From contig JAGAXM010000027.1 of the NCBI GenBank assembly GCA_017940895.1, forward strand, positions 62,001-126,000: a DNA stretch of 64,000 bases, given 5' to 3'. Shown piece after piece: positions 26,468 to 35,178 of this stretch. Within the stretch, counting starts at the first letter, position 1. Every line of letters begins with the position of its first letter. The position numbers were made by a program, and so were the translations under genes. The DNA is from Clostridiales bacterium (GTDB taxonomy: Bacteria > Bacillota > Clostridia > Saccharofermentanales > Saccharofermentanaceae). The notes below the pieces were generated by a model, which did no database searches, had not been told where the DNA came from, and saw only the letters and a list, made by a program, of their open reading frames with translations.

Positions 26468-26704
26468 ATGAAGAAATCAGAGATCAAATTAATTATCTGC
26501 GGTATCGCTTCACTGGTTATCTCCGTGATTCTGGCGATCGTTACGATCTTCGTGTTCATAGCCAATATCGGTATGGCAACTGACGTAGAGAAGATCGAGG
26601 GCGGATTCGAGGACATCCGCAACACCATCGAGAGTATGGCGGAAAGCTTTGACGACGGCATCGATGTCGATGTTGAAGTTCCCGAGATCGTAGTGGAGAC
26701 ATAA
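26468..26704 (+). CDS. Small single-pass membrane protein in padR operon
   Basis: A 78-residue protein: short basic N-terminus (MKKSEIK), one hydrophobic helix (about 8-32), then an acidic C-terminal tail that would lie outside the membrane. No family was recognised. ATG 26468 is chosen because of the gagggaggataaag site; the reading frame is open further upstream but overlaps the DUF1700 gene. It takes the place of the DUF4097 gene seen in similar operons. Confidence 0.65.
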   Translation: MKKSEIKLIICGIASLVISVILAIVTIFVFIANIGMATDVEKIEGGFEDIRNTIESMAESFDDGIDVDVEVPEIVVET

Positions 26705-26768
26705 GGTAATATTTACCGAATGTTCACGAGTTAAGTAAGAAGCGTTTATCAAATTGAGTTTACAATGA

Positions 26769-26798
26769 GGCAGGTCCGTTCGGATCTGCCCATTTTAT
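26769..26798 (+). terminator. Terminator-like hairpin before the sucrose PTS gene
   Basis: A 9-bp stem, GGCAGGTCC (26769-26777) with GGATCTGCC (26782-26790), one G-U pair and a 4-base loop, followed by cattttattt. It most simply ends the padR operon. It lies 17 bases before the PTS start codon, so it could also act as an attenuator; no antiterminator gene is nearby. Confidence 0.7.
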
Positions 26799-26814
26799 TT
26801 GCGAGGTGACGCTT

Positions 26815-28767
26815 ATGGATTACAGAAAATGCGCTTCGGAAATACTGGCGGGTATCGGGGGAAAAGGCAATCTTGTAAGCGCGGCTCACTGCGCGACCCG
26901 ACTCCGACTGGTTATTGCCGATAACAGTAAGATGAGCAAAGACACTGTTGAGAATATTGATGGTGTTAAAGGAGTATTTGAATCAGCAGGACAGATTCAG
27001 ATAATTATCGGAACCGGAACCGTTAATAAGGTCTATGACGAGTTCATCGACCTTGCAGGTGTCCAGGCTATGTCCAAGGAAGATGTTAAGCAGGCTGCCG
27101 CTTCGAAGGCTCCTGTATGGAAGAGAATTCTCAAGACGTTAGGTGATATATTCGTACCGATCATCCCGGCGATTGTCGCCACGGGTCTTCTTAACGGCCT
27201 GCTCGGAGGTCTTTCGAGAGCATTCCCGTCTATCACGGATCATTATATCTACGCGCTACTTGATATGTTCTCGAATGCGGCTTTGACATTCCTGCCTATC
27301 CTTATCGCAGTAAGTGCTGCGAAGATCTTCAGAGGTAATGTCTATCTCGGTGCTGTTATAGGAATGATCATGATCCACCCGAGCCTTGTCAACGCATGGA
27401 CGGTGGCATCCGGTGCGGAGACTTCGACCCTGTGGTCGTGGTTCGGACTTTGGAATATTCAGAATACAGGTTATCAGGGACATGTTATCCCTGTCGTCAT
27501 CGCGGTATGGCTCATGTGTAAGCTCGAGAACTGGCTGCATAAGCACGTTCCCGAGATGATCGACCTGTTCGTAACGCCGCTTGTAACTGTACTTGTAACG
27601 GGCTTCTTTACTCTGACTGTAATCGGTCCCATATTCGCACAGCTCGAGTCCTGGGTACTCATGGGTGCACAGTGGCTTATCACTATCCCGTTCGGTATCG
27701 GTGCATTCCTGATGGGCGCGGCTTATGCTCCTACGGTAGTAGCTGGTGTTCATCATATGTATAACGCGATCGAGGCTTCCATGATCGCGAATAACGGTCA
27801 GAATATCTGGATGCCTATCGCGACTGCTGCAAACGTTGCACAGGGTGCTGCAGCTCTCGCAGTAGCGTTGAAGACAAAGAATAAGAAGATCAAGTCCATG
27901 GCTCTTCCGGCTTCGCTCTCCGCGTTCCTCGGTATCACTGAGCCTGCCATCTTCGGCGTTAACGTAAGATTCGTAAGACCTTTCATCGCAGGTATGATCG
28001 GAGGCGCGGTCGGTGCGGCTGCAGGCTCCATCATGAATGTATATGCGACTGCATACGGTGTTACGGGCGTATTCGGATTCCTGATCACAATGGACTGCAC
28101 GGTCGGCTATCTTATTGATTTCGTTCTGGCGGCAGGCGTTGCTTTCGCTGTGTCCTGGTTCATGGGAATTCCTGAGGAAGCCGAGAACGGCGGCAAGAAG
28201 GCTGAGCCCGCGCTCGCTGTGGCTGCGGCTTCTGCAGGCGATGCTCCGGCTCCTGTTGCTCCTGCACAGGCTCCCGCTGCTTGCGATGCTCCTGCGAAGA
28301 ACGAAGCGTCCGAGTTCATCATCGCTTCTCCCGTTAAGGGTAAGCTGATCGCACTCGAGGATGTTCCTGACGAGACTTTCGCGCAGGGCATATTGGGTCA
28401 GGGTGCTGCGGTCATTCCTTCCGAGGGCAAGGTGGTCGCTCCCGCTGACGGCGAGATAAGCTCCATTTTCGACACGAAGCACGCAGTCGGAATCACACTC
28501 GAGAACGGCGTGGAGATTCTCGTGCATGTAGGTATCAATACAGTCGAGATGAAAGGCAACGGCTTCGAGGCTTTCGTCAAGGAAGGCGATAAGGTCAAGA
28601 AGGGCCAGAAACTGGTCGAGTTCTCCATCGATAAGATCAAGGAAGCAGGCTATAAGACAGAGACTCCCGTCATCATCACGAATACTGATGATTATGCTTC
28701 CGTAGAGAAGATCGCTGATGACGGCGATATCGATGCACTCACGGATATTATCAAGGTAAGCAAATGA
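26815..28767 (+). CDS. PTS EIIBCA permease, sucrose/beta-glucoside family
   Basis: A 650-residue sugar permease that phosphorylates its substrate during import. The EIIB domain has its active cysteine in SAAHCATRLR (Cys26). The EIIC membrane domain spans about 100-450, with NGLLGGLSRAFP and GITEPAIFGVN. An Ala/Pro-rich linker (~460-500) leads to EIIA, with TKHAVGITLENGVEILVHVGINT holding the phosphorylated histidine. Sucrose is inferred as substrate because the next gene cleaves sucrose-6-phosphate. ATG 26815 follows gcgaggtga; GTG 26806 is a poorer choice. It overlaps the next gene by 4 bases. Confidence 0.92.
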   Translation: MDYRKCASEILAGIGGKGNLVSAAHCATRLRLVIADNSKMSKDTVENIDGVKGVFESAGQIQIIIGTGTVNKVYDEFIDLAGVQAMSKEDVKQAAASKAPVWKRILKTLGDIFVPIIPAIVATGLLNGLLGGLSRAFPSITDHYIYALLDMFSNAALTFLPILIAVSAAKIFRGNVYLGAVIGMIMIHPSLVNAWTVASGAETSTLWSWFGLWNIQNTGYQGHVIPVVIAVWLMCKLENWLHKHVPEMIDLFVTPLVTVLVTGFFTLTVIGPIFAQLESWVLMGAQWLITIPFGIGAFLMGAAYAPTVVAGVHHMYNAIEASMIANNGQNIWMPIATAANVAQGAAALAVALKTKNKKIKSMALPASLSAFLGITEPAIFGVNVRFVRPFIAGMIGGAVGAAAGSIMNVYATAYGVTGVFGFLITMDCTVGYLIDFVLAAGVAFAVSWFMGIPEEAENGGKKAEPALAVAAASAGDAPAPVAPAQAPAACDAPAKNEASEFIIASPVKGKLIALEDVPDETFAQGILGQGAAVIPSEGKVVAPADGEISSIFDTKHAVGITLENGVEILVHVGINTVEMKGNGFEAFVKEGDKVKKGQKLVEFSIDKIKEAGYKTETPVIITNTDDYASVEKIADDGDIDALTDIIKVSK

Positions 28768-31040
28768 GTGAATGGAGACAAAAACTGCATATAGAGCCGC
28801 CGCAGGGATGGCTTAACGATCCCAACGGTCTGTGCTTCTATTCGGGCAAATACCATGTGTACTTCCAGTATGCTCCCGACTCCGCTTCCGGCGGGGGAAG
28901 GAAATGCTGGGGTCACATGGAGTCACCGGATCTTCTGTCATGGGAATATACGGGGATCGTAATGGAGCCCGATATCCCGGAGGACAGTAATGGTGTCTAT
29001 TCCGGATGTGCCGTAGTTGATGAAGGAAAGCTTCACATATTCTATACGGGCAACGTTAAGAAGCCCGGAGATTATGATTATATCAACGAGGGCCGTGAAG
29101 CCAACCAGATACACGTGGTGACGGACGATCCTCGTGTGCTTAACGGGAAGAATATAATCCTTAGAAATCCCGATTATCCCGATTACTGCTCCTGCCATGT
29201 AAGAGATCCCAAGGTGTGGATCGAAGACGGCGTGTGGAAGATGGTGCTCGGTGCGAGGACCCGGGATTCCAAGGGTCTCGTTCTCTACTATGAAGGAGAC
29301 GGACCGGAGAACTTCAAGTTCGTTAAGACTTATGAGGTCCCGGACTTCGGATACATGTGGGAGTGTCCCGATCTGTTCTTCGTTGAGGGCAGAAGTTTCC
29401 TCGGGCTGTCGCCGCAGGGTTTGCCGCATGAAGAGTTTATTAATCAGAATGTCTACAGTTCAGGTTACTTTAAGCTTAATGAAGATAAGTTAAGTGACTT
29501 CGAGGAGTTCGATCACGGATTCGATTTCTATGCTCCGCAGACATTCGAGACGCCGGACGGAAGAAGGCTTCTGATCGGCTGGATGGGAATAGGTGATATT
29601 CCTTACAGTAATCCGACGACGGAACTCGGGTGGCAGCATTGTCTTACTTTGCCTCGTGTGTTAAGTGTCGCTGATGACGGCGGCATCTGCCAGAACCCGA
29701 TAGATGAGTTGGTTAATCTTCGTTCTTCGCGCATCAGGTGTGCGGCAGGGCAGAAGACGGAGCTTACTTTGCCGTGCGATATCGTGATCCGTGATCAGGA
29801 CTTCACGCGTGCATCCTTCGGAGGCTTCGAGATCACTGTCGGTGACGGTGCCGCAGTCCTTAAGTTCGTTGAGGGCAAAGGCTGGGGATACGGGCGTGAT
29901 ATAAGAAGGGTCCGTATCGGTCAGTTCAACGATATGAGGATAATCCTCGATACATCTTCGGTCGAGATCTATATCAACGGCGGCAGATTCGTCTTAAGCT
30001 CGAGATTCTATCCGGATGCGGATGTTACATTCGAGTGTGATGCCAAGGCGACCGTCTATATGCTCGGTGATAAGCCGATGAAGCTGGTCGCGATCGGCGA
30101 GGCTCTTATCGATTTTATTCCCGATAAGACAGGTTGTTCGTTCGATCAGGTCACGGCGTTCGCACCAAAGCTCGGAGGCGCTCCCGCGAATGTGTGCGGC
30201 GCGTTCTCGAGGCTTACCGGTAAGTCCGCGATCTTAACGAAGTTGGGTAAAGATCCGTTCGGCGATAAGATTCTTAAGGAGCTCGGCGAAGCGGGTATCG
30301 ATACATCCGATGTTATACAGACCGATGAGGCGAATACGGCGCTCGCATTCGTAAGCCTTGAGGAAAACGGCAACAGGACTTTCTCATTCTACAGGAATCC
30401 TTCTGCGGATATGCTGCTTAAAGATTCCGAGATCCGTGACGATATGTTCGAAGACATTTTCGCACTTCATTTCTGCAGCGTGTCCCTGGGCGATTTCCCG
30501 ATGAAGGATGCGCACAGGAGGGCAATAGAGAAGGCGCGTGCCAAGGGTGCGCTTATAAGCTTCGATCCGAATCTTCGATTCCCGCTGTGGAAGACCGAAG
30601 AGGATCTTCGTGCGGCGGTAAAGGAGTTCATACCAAAGGCCGACATACTGAAGCTGTCTGATGAGGAGATAGAGTTCATTACGGGCAAGACTGATATTAA
30701 GGATGCTGCGGATGAGCTTTTCGAACAGGGCGTGAAGCTTATCGTTTACACGAGAGGCAAGGACGGTGCCATGCTCATGACACGTAACGCTTCGGGACAG
30801 GCGGAAGGCGTCGCGGCCAAGGCTGTGGATACGACGGGCGCGGGAGATGCTTATATCGGATCGCTTCTGTGGTACCTGAAGTCCATAGGCGTGACCGTGA
30901 AGGATCTGCCGGAGCTGACCGAAGATGAGCTTACGCAGGGGGCGGCATTCGCGAACAGGTACTGCGCCGTGACGATCACGAAGCCCGGGGCGATACCGTC
31001 GTACCCGTCATTACAGGAATTTAAGAATATTTACAAATAG
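28764..31040 (+). CDS. Fusion of sucrose-6-phosphate hydrolase (GH32) and fructokinase (PfkB)
   Basis: A single 758-residue frame holds two enzymes. Residues 1 to ~436 are GH32: WLNDPNG with nucleophile Asp19, HVRDPKVW, and MWECPDLF with acid/base Glu200; this domain splits sucrose-6-phosphate to glucose-6-phosphate and fructose. From Met439, MKLVAIGEALIDFIP is a complete fructokinase start, followed by LGGAPANVCGAFSRL and the DTTGAGDAYIG anion hole with catalytic Asp695. There is no stop between them and no convincing ribosome-binding site before Met439, so one polypeptide is expected. It would convert the PTS product directly to glucose-6-phosphate and fructose-6-phosphate. Confidence 0.92.
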   Translation: MSEWRQKLHIEPPQGWLNDPNGLCFYSGKYHVYFQYAPDSASGGGRKCWGHMESPDLLSWEYTGIVMEPDIPEDSNGVYSGCAVVDEGKLHIFYTGNVKKPGDYDYINEGREANQIHVVTDDPRVLNGKNIILRNPDYPDYCSCHVRDPKVWIEDGVWKMVLGARTRDSKGLVLYYEGDGPENFKFVKTYEVPDFGYMWECPDLFFVEGRSFLGLSPQGLPHEEFINQNVYSSGYFKLNEDKLSDFEEFDHGFDFYAPQTFETPDGRRLLIGWMGIGDIPYSNPTTELGWQHCLTLPRVLSVADDGGICQNPIDELVNLRSSRIRCAAGQKTELTLPCDIVIRDQDFTRASFGGFEITVGDGAAVLKFVEGKGWGYGRDIRRVRIGQFNDMRIILDTSSVEIYINGGRFVLSSRFYPDADVTFECDAKATVYMLGDKPMKLVAIGEALIDFIPDKTGCSFDQVTAFAPKLGGAPANVCGAFSRLTGKSAILTKLGKDPFGDKILKELGEAGIDTSDVIQTDEANTALAFVSLEENGNRTFSFYRNPSADMLLKDSEIRDDMFEDIFALHFCSVSLGDFPMKDAHRRAIEKARAKGALISFDPNLRFPLWKTEEDLRAAVKEFIPKADILKLSDEEIEFITGKTDIKDAADELFEQGVKLIVYTRGKDGAMLMTRNASGQAEGVAAKAVDTTGAGDAYIGSLLWYLKSIGVTVKDLPELTEDELTQGAAFANRYCAVTITKPGAIPSYPSLQEFKNIYK

Positions 31041-31054
31041 GAGGACAACAAAAA

Positions 31055-31315
31055 ATGAAGCAGTTCGAGTACACGATCAAGGATCCCGTAGGTATTCACG
31101 CACGTCCCGCCGGACTTCTCGGCAAGAAGGCGAAGGAGTTCGAAGGCACGGTCGTAACTATCGAGAAGGGCGACAAGTCCGCAGCGGCTACTAAGCTTAT
31201 GGCGCTGATGGGACTCGGCGTTAAGTGCGGCGATACCGTTACGATCAAGATCGAGGGCGGCGACGAGGATGCGGCTGCAGCTGCCATCGAGGCTTTCCTG
31301 AACGAGAATCTCTGA
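31055..31315 (+). CDS. ptsH: HPr phosphocarrier without the regulatory Ser46
   Basis: An 86-residue HPr; the phosphorylated His15 is in GIHARPAG. It passes phosphate from EI (next gene) to the EIIA domain of the PTS permease. In Firmicutes HPr the motif LKSIMGVMSLG carries Ser46, target of HPr kinase. Here the matching stretch is ATKLMALMGLG: the Ser position aligns to Lys47, with Thr46 beside it. It therefore probably cannot act as the CcpA co-effector and may be a dedicated sugar-transport HPr. ATG 31055 follows aggaggac. Confidence 0.93.
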   Translation: MKQFEYTIKDPVGIHARPAGLLGKKAKEFEGTVVTIEKGDKSAAATKLMALMGLGVKCGDTVTIKIEGGDEDAAAAAIEAFLNENL

Positions 31316-31350
31316 TTATCAGATAATCACCTTCGATAAGGAGGATACCT

Positions 31351-32985
31351 ATGATCAAGTATACGGGTAAAGGCGTTTACGGTGCCGTGGCGATCGGCAA
31401 AGTGTCGGTGTTTAAAAGGCAGACCGCGAGCGTCGAAAAGGTACGCATAACAGACCCCGAGGCTGAGAAGGCGCGTGTCACCGCAGCCAAGGAGAAAGCG
31501 ACCGAACAGCTGCAGGCGATATATGAGAAAGCGCTTGCCGAGGTAGGCGAGGAAGAAGCCGCGATCTTCGAGGTTCACATGATGATGCTCGAGGACGAGG
31601 ACTATAACGATGCGATCAATGACATGATCGACAGCGAGCTCGTCAATGCGGAGTTCGCTGTGGCATCGGCGCGCGATACTTTTGCGGCGCAGTTCTCCGC
31701 CATGGATGACAGTTATTTCCAGGCAAGAGCCGCGGATATCAAGGATATCTCCGACAGACTTCTGAACTGCCTTGCGGATAACGGCGCAAGCAGCGAACTT
31801 GCGGACGATAAGATGGTCGTATGTTCTGACGATCTCGCGCCTTCCGAGACGGTCTCGCTTGATAAGTCGAAGGTGCTCGCCTTCGCGACTGCTTACGGAT
31901 CATCCAATTCCCATACTGCGATCCTCGCACGTAATATGAATATCCCCGCTGTTATCGGACTCGGCAAGGAGTTCCTTGAGGGGATTGCCGACGGTCAGCA
32001 GATCTGCGTCGACGGCTACATGGGAGAAGTGTTCGTGAATCCGGATGAGGATACTGTGGCGAGACTTACGAAGAAGCGCGATGAGGACCTCGAGAAGAAG
32101 AGCCGTCTTAAGGAACTTATCGGTAAAGATAACGTGACTATAGACGGCACTAAGATCAATGTGTTCTGTAATATCGGAGGACCCAAGGATATCCCTCTTG
32201 TCAACGAGAATGACGGCGGCGGTATCGGTCTGTTCAGGTCCGAGTTCCTGTATCTTGAGAATTCGGATTTCCCGTCGGAGGAGCAGCAGTTCGAGGCTTA
32301 TAAGAATGTACTCGAATCGATGAAGGGGAAGAAGGTAATTATCAGAACTCTCGATATCGGCGCGGATAAGAAGGTCGATTACTTTAATCTCGACGACGAA
32401 GAGAATCCCGCGATGGGTATACGTGCGATAAGGATCTGCCTGACGCGCCCCGAGATATTCAAGACGCAGCTGCGTGCTTTGTTCCGTGCATCAGTTTACG
32501 GCGATCTCGGTATCATGTTCCCGATGATCACATCCGAGAGCGAGATCTCCGAGATCATGGGCTTCTGCGACATCATCAAGGCGGAGCTCGATACACAGGG
32601 AATCCCGTATGCGGATAACATCGAGCTCGGCATCATGATCGAGACTCCGGCCGCGGCAGTGATAAGCGATAAGCTCGCGCCGATGGTAGATTTCTTCTCG
32701 GTCGGCACCAACGACCTTACGCAGTATACGCTCGCGTGCGACAGACAGAATCCGAAGATCGAGAGATTCGTCGACACTCATCACGAAGCTGTGCTTCGAC
32801 TGATCGAGATGGCGGCGAAGGCTGCGCATGATAACGGCAAGTGGATCGGCATCTGCGGCGAGCTCGGAGCGGATACTTCGCTTACGGAACGGTTCCTCCG
32901 GATGGGTATCGACGAGCTGTCGGTGTCCCCGCCTTCGGTGCTTAAGGTGAGGGACAAGGTCAGAAGCATAGATCTTTCCAAGTAA
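31351..32985 (+). CDS. ptsI: PTS enzyme I (phosphoenolpyruvate-protein phosphotransferase)
   Basis: A 544-residue cytoplasmic enzyme that takes phosphate from PEP and gives it to HPr. The active histidine is in SSNSHTAILARNMNIP; the PEP-binding barrel shows GIGLFRSEFL, the ARG-region equivalent GIRAIRICL, and GTNDLTQYTLACDR, and it ends near GICGELGAD. Strong aaggaggata site. It is last in the sucrose PTS operon, with HPr 35 bases upstream. A terminator follows at 33011. Confidence 0.96.
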   Translation: MIKYTGKGVYGAVAIGKVSVFKRQTASVEKVRITDPEAEKARVTAAKEKATEQLQAIYEKALAEVGEEEAAIFEVHMMMLEDEDYNDAINDMIDSELVNAEFAVASARDTFAAQFSAMDDSYFQARAADIKDISDRLLNCLADNGASSELADDKMVVCSDDLAPSETVSLDKSKVLAFATAYGSSNSHTAILARNMNIPAVIGLGKEFLEGIADGQQICVDGYMGEVFVNPDEDTVARLTKKRDEDLEKKSRLKELIGKDNVTIDGTKINVFCNIGGPKDIPLVNENDGGGIGLFRSEFLYLENSDFPSEEQQFEAYKNVLESMKGKKVIIRTLDIGADKKVDYFNLDDEENPAMGIRAIRICLTRPEIFKTQLRALFRASVYGDLGIMFPMITSESEISEIMGFCDIIKAELDTQGIPYADNIELGIMIETPAAAVISDKLAPMVDFFSVGTNDLTQYTLACDRQNPKIERFVDTHHEAVLRLIEMAAKAAHDNGKWIGICGELGADTSLTERFLRMGIDELSVSPPSVLKVRDKVRSIDLSK

Positions 32986-33010
32986 CACATTTTTCTTACA
33001 GATTATCTTC

Positions 33011-33044
33011 AAAGGACCGCACATTAGGTGCGGTCCTTTTGTGT
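33011..33044 (+). terminator. Rho-independent terminator after ptsI
   Basis: A perfect 12-bp stem, AAAGGACCGCAC (33011-33022) with GTGCGGTCCTTT (33028-33039), 5-base loop, then T. It closes the sucrose operon. Confidence 0.9.
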
Positions 33045-33081
33045 TATACTTAACTGTCAAATTTTTTATAGGAGACAGAAT

Positions 33082-33981
33082 ATGGGAGAGATGATCTTAA
33101 AAGCCACGGGGCTTTGCAAGGATTACGGCAAGAAGTCCGTTCTTCATAATGTTGACTTCACTATCAACAAGGGCGACATCTACGGTCTGGTCGGAAAGAA
33201 CGGTGCAGGTAAGACCACTATCATGCGTATTATCACGGGACTTCAGGTTCCGACGAAGGGCGAGGTCGAGTACGGCTTTGACAGATCGAGATTAGGTTCT
33301 GTCGGCGCGCTCGTCGAGCTGCCTTCCATCTATGCGAATAAGTCTGCCGAGGAGAACATCAAGTTCCAGTATCTTAACCTCGGCCTCAAGATCGATGACT
33401 CGGTAAATGAGATCCTCCGTCTTGTAGGACTTGATAACACCGGCAAGAAGCCTGCGGGCAAGTTCTCACTCGGTATGCGTCAGAGACTCGGTATCGCCAT
33501 GGCTATGGTAGGAGATCCGGAAGTGCTCGTACTCGATGAGCCTATCAACGGTCTCGACCCCCAGGGTATCATCGGCGTGCGCGATCTTCTTATGAGACTT
33601 AACCGCGAGAAGGGCATCACGATCATCATCTCGAGCCACATTCTTTCAGAGTTAAGTAAGCTTGCTACAAGATACGCTTTCATCGATGACGGACATATCG
33701 TCAAGGAGTGCTCCGAGTACGATATCGAGCACGCGGGCGAGAAGCTCATGATCATATCAGTCGACAAGCCCGCCGAGTATGCTGCTGCACTCACGGCAAA
33801 GGGCTATAAGGCTGAGACTGTTACCACTCCCGATAAGGTCACCATCCACGGTGAGGTTGATGTCACTGATGTCGTTATCCTTGCCAAGGACGAGGGAATC
33901 AAGATCACGGATCTTAGAACCGTCGAGACAGACCTCGAGGAATTCTATGTAGGCGTTGTCGGAGGTAATAAGAATGCTTGA
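33082..33981 (+). CDS. ABC exporter ATP-binding protein (BcrA/DrrA type)
   Basis: A 299-residue ATPase paired with the next membrane protein. Motifs are Walker A GKNGAGKTT, signature FSLGMRQRLGIAMAM, Walker B LVLDEPINGLDP and switch HIS in SSHILSEL. The LGMRQRL signature and the C-terminal ~80-residue domain are typical of bacitracin-resistance-like or lantibiotic-immunity-like exporters; the substrate is unknown. ATG 33082 after ataggagac is chosen over an upstream in-frame start in the terminator. It overlaps the permease by 8 bases. Confidence 0.93.
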   Translation: MGEMILKATGLCKDYGKKSVLHNVDFTINKGDIYGLVGKNGAGKTTIMRIITGLQVPTKGEVEYGFDRSRLGSVGALVELPSIYANKSAEENIKFQYLNLGLKIDDSVNEILRLVGLDNTGKKPAGKFSLGMRQRLGIAMAMVGDPEVLVLDEPINGLDPQGIIGVRDLLMRLNREKGITIIISSHILSELSKLATRYAFIDDGHIVKECSEYDIEHAGEKLMIISVDKPAEYAAALTAKGYKAETVTTPDKVTIHGEVDVTDVVILAKDEGIKITDLRTVETDLEEFYVGVVGGNKNA

Positions 33982-35053
33982 GTTATTGAAGTTCGAATAC
34001 TACAGATTATTAAAGTGCAAGGTTATCTGGGTCATGGCGGCTCTCGCGGCTTTGGCTCCTTTGCTTGTTGCCATCGCTATACGTCTGCTACTTGTTAACC
34101 TGGGCGACATCGAGATCGACGATCTTAACCTCACACACAGCAACGTAAGGTTCTTAAACTGGTATGTCATCTCATACTTCTATGAGAGAATCCCGCTCGC
34201 GATCGCACTGTTTACGCCGCTGTTCGTCGGAAGAGACTACAAGGACGGCTTCATCAGAAATAAGATCACTGCAGGTCACACGAGGATCGAGATCTTCTCT
34301 GCGGTTGTTATCACGGAGGTTTCTCTTACAGTTGCATTGAGCCTTATCTACATCATCTTCGGCCTCATCGGCATGGCATGCACGGGCTTCGGCGTGGATC
34401 TTAACCACGGCGAGATGTTGGGAAGAGCGGCCACAATGCTTTTGTCTCTTGTTGCGACTTCAGTGCTGTTCGCGGTTATCTCACTGCTTATCAAGAGCAG
34501 GGCAGGTACAACCGTCATCTGCATCGCTTTCATCTTCTCTCTGGGTCTGTTCTCGATGCTGTCGACGAACTTCTCTTATACACACAAGATGATCGACGAG
34601 TATGAGGATATCTATAACGATGCGGTCGAGGACTATTTCGGCGGGTTTGACGGTAACAGCATGTACTACGGCGAAGTTGATGCAGAGTTCGATAAGGATT
34701 CGTATTTTAATGCCGGCTGGTATATCGGTCACCCGATATTCGTGCTTACCAATGCAAGTCTCGGCGATGAGTTCGTTGCGAATTTCTCCAACATTTTCAT
34801 GGCAGGGGATATAGAGGACCTGTTCTCGTATCCTGACAAGATCGCGCGTACATCCTTCGTAAGTTCCTATATGACTTTGCTCTCGGGCAATAACATGGGT
34901 TACTTCATCAGTCAGGACGATATCGAGGATATCGAGGGAGCATACGTGGACTACGAGGTCGCGGAGCTTCAGTACAACCTGAAGTCGGTTCTGTGGGTTG
35001 CCGTTTACTTCTGCGGAGGATATGCTCTTTTCAGAAAGAAGAACATTTTCTGA
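33974..35053 (+). CDS. ABC-2 type exporter permease
   Basis: A 359-residue membrane protein. It has an N-terminal amphipathic LLKFEYYRLLKCK segment and one TM, then a loop and a five-helix core (FTPLFVGRDYKDGFIRNKI is the typical ABC-2 coupling helix region) and a late hydrophobic helix. A large extracytoplasmic segment lies between about 205 and 325. ATG 33974 is supported by ggaggtaata; TTG 33956 would be further upstream. With the preceding ATPase it forms an efflux or signalling transporter of unknown substrate. Confidence 0.88.
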   Translation: MLELLKFEYYRLLKCKVIWVMAALAALAPLLVAIAIRLLLVNLGDIEIDDLNLTHSNVRFLNWYVISYFYERIPLAIALFTPLFVGRDYKDGFIRNKITAGHTRIEIFSAVVITEVSLTVALSLIYIIFGLIGMACTGFGVDLNHGEMLGRAATMLLSLVATSVLFAVISLLIKSRAGTTVICIAFIFSLGLFSMLSTNFSYTHKMIDEYEDIYNDAVEDYFGGFDGNSMYYGEVDAEFDKDSYFNAGWYIGHPIFVLTNASLGDEFVANFSNIFMAGDIEDLFSYPDKIARTSFVSSYMTLLSGNNMGYFISQDDIEDIEGAYVDYEVAELQYNLKSVLWVAVYFCGGYALFRKKNIF

Positions 35054-35062
35054 TAAAAGTTC

Positions 35063-35090
35063 TTGACTCTGTGAAAATTTCCGCTAAAAT
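35063..35090 (+). promoter_or_regulatory. Sigma-A promoter before zinc-ribbon/rpoD genes
   Basis: TTGACT (35063-35068), 16-base spacer, TAAAAT (35085-35090), 89 bases before the ATG at 35179. It is the only clear promoter before rpoD and the Rnf-like genes. Confidence 0.6.
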
Positions 35091-35178
35091 GTAATGTGCA
35101 CTTTAATGCCGTACTATGCCCTTTTGTGGCTTATGAGGCGTTAAAGGCGCATGATCTTAACAGGTAAAGGCGGATATA

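Noticed and set aside
26731..26760. Possible cre site (aagcgtttatca) before the sucrose PTS gene
   Set aside because: The CG and CA positions are one base off the consensus spacing, and the left half does not match.
27256..28527. Long minus-strand open frame (423 codons) opposite the PTS gene
   Set aside because: The composition (many Arg, His, Cys, Ser) is that of a reverse-strand shadow; the plus-strand gene is well supported.
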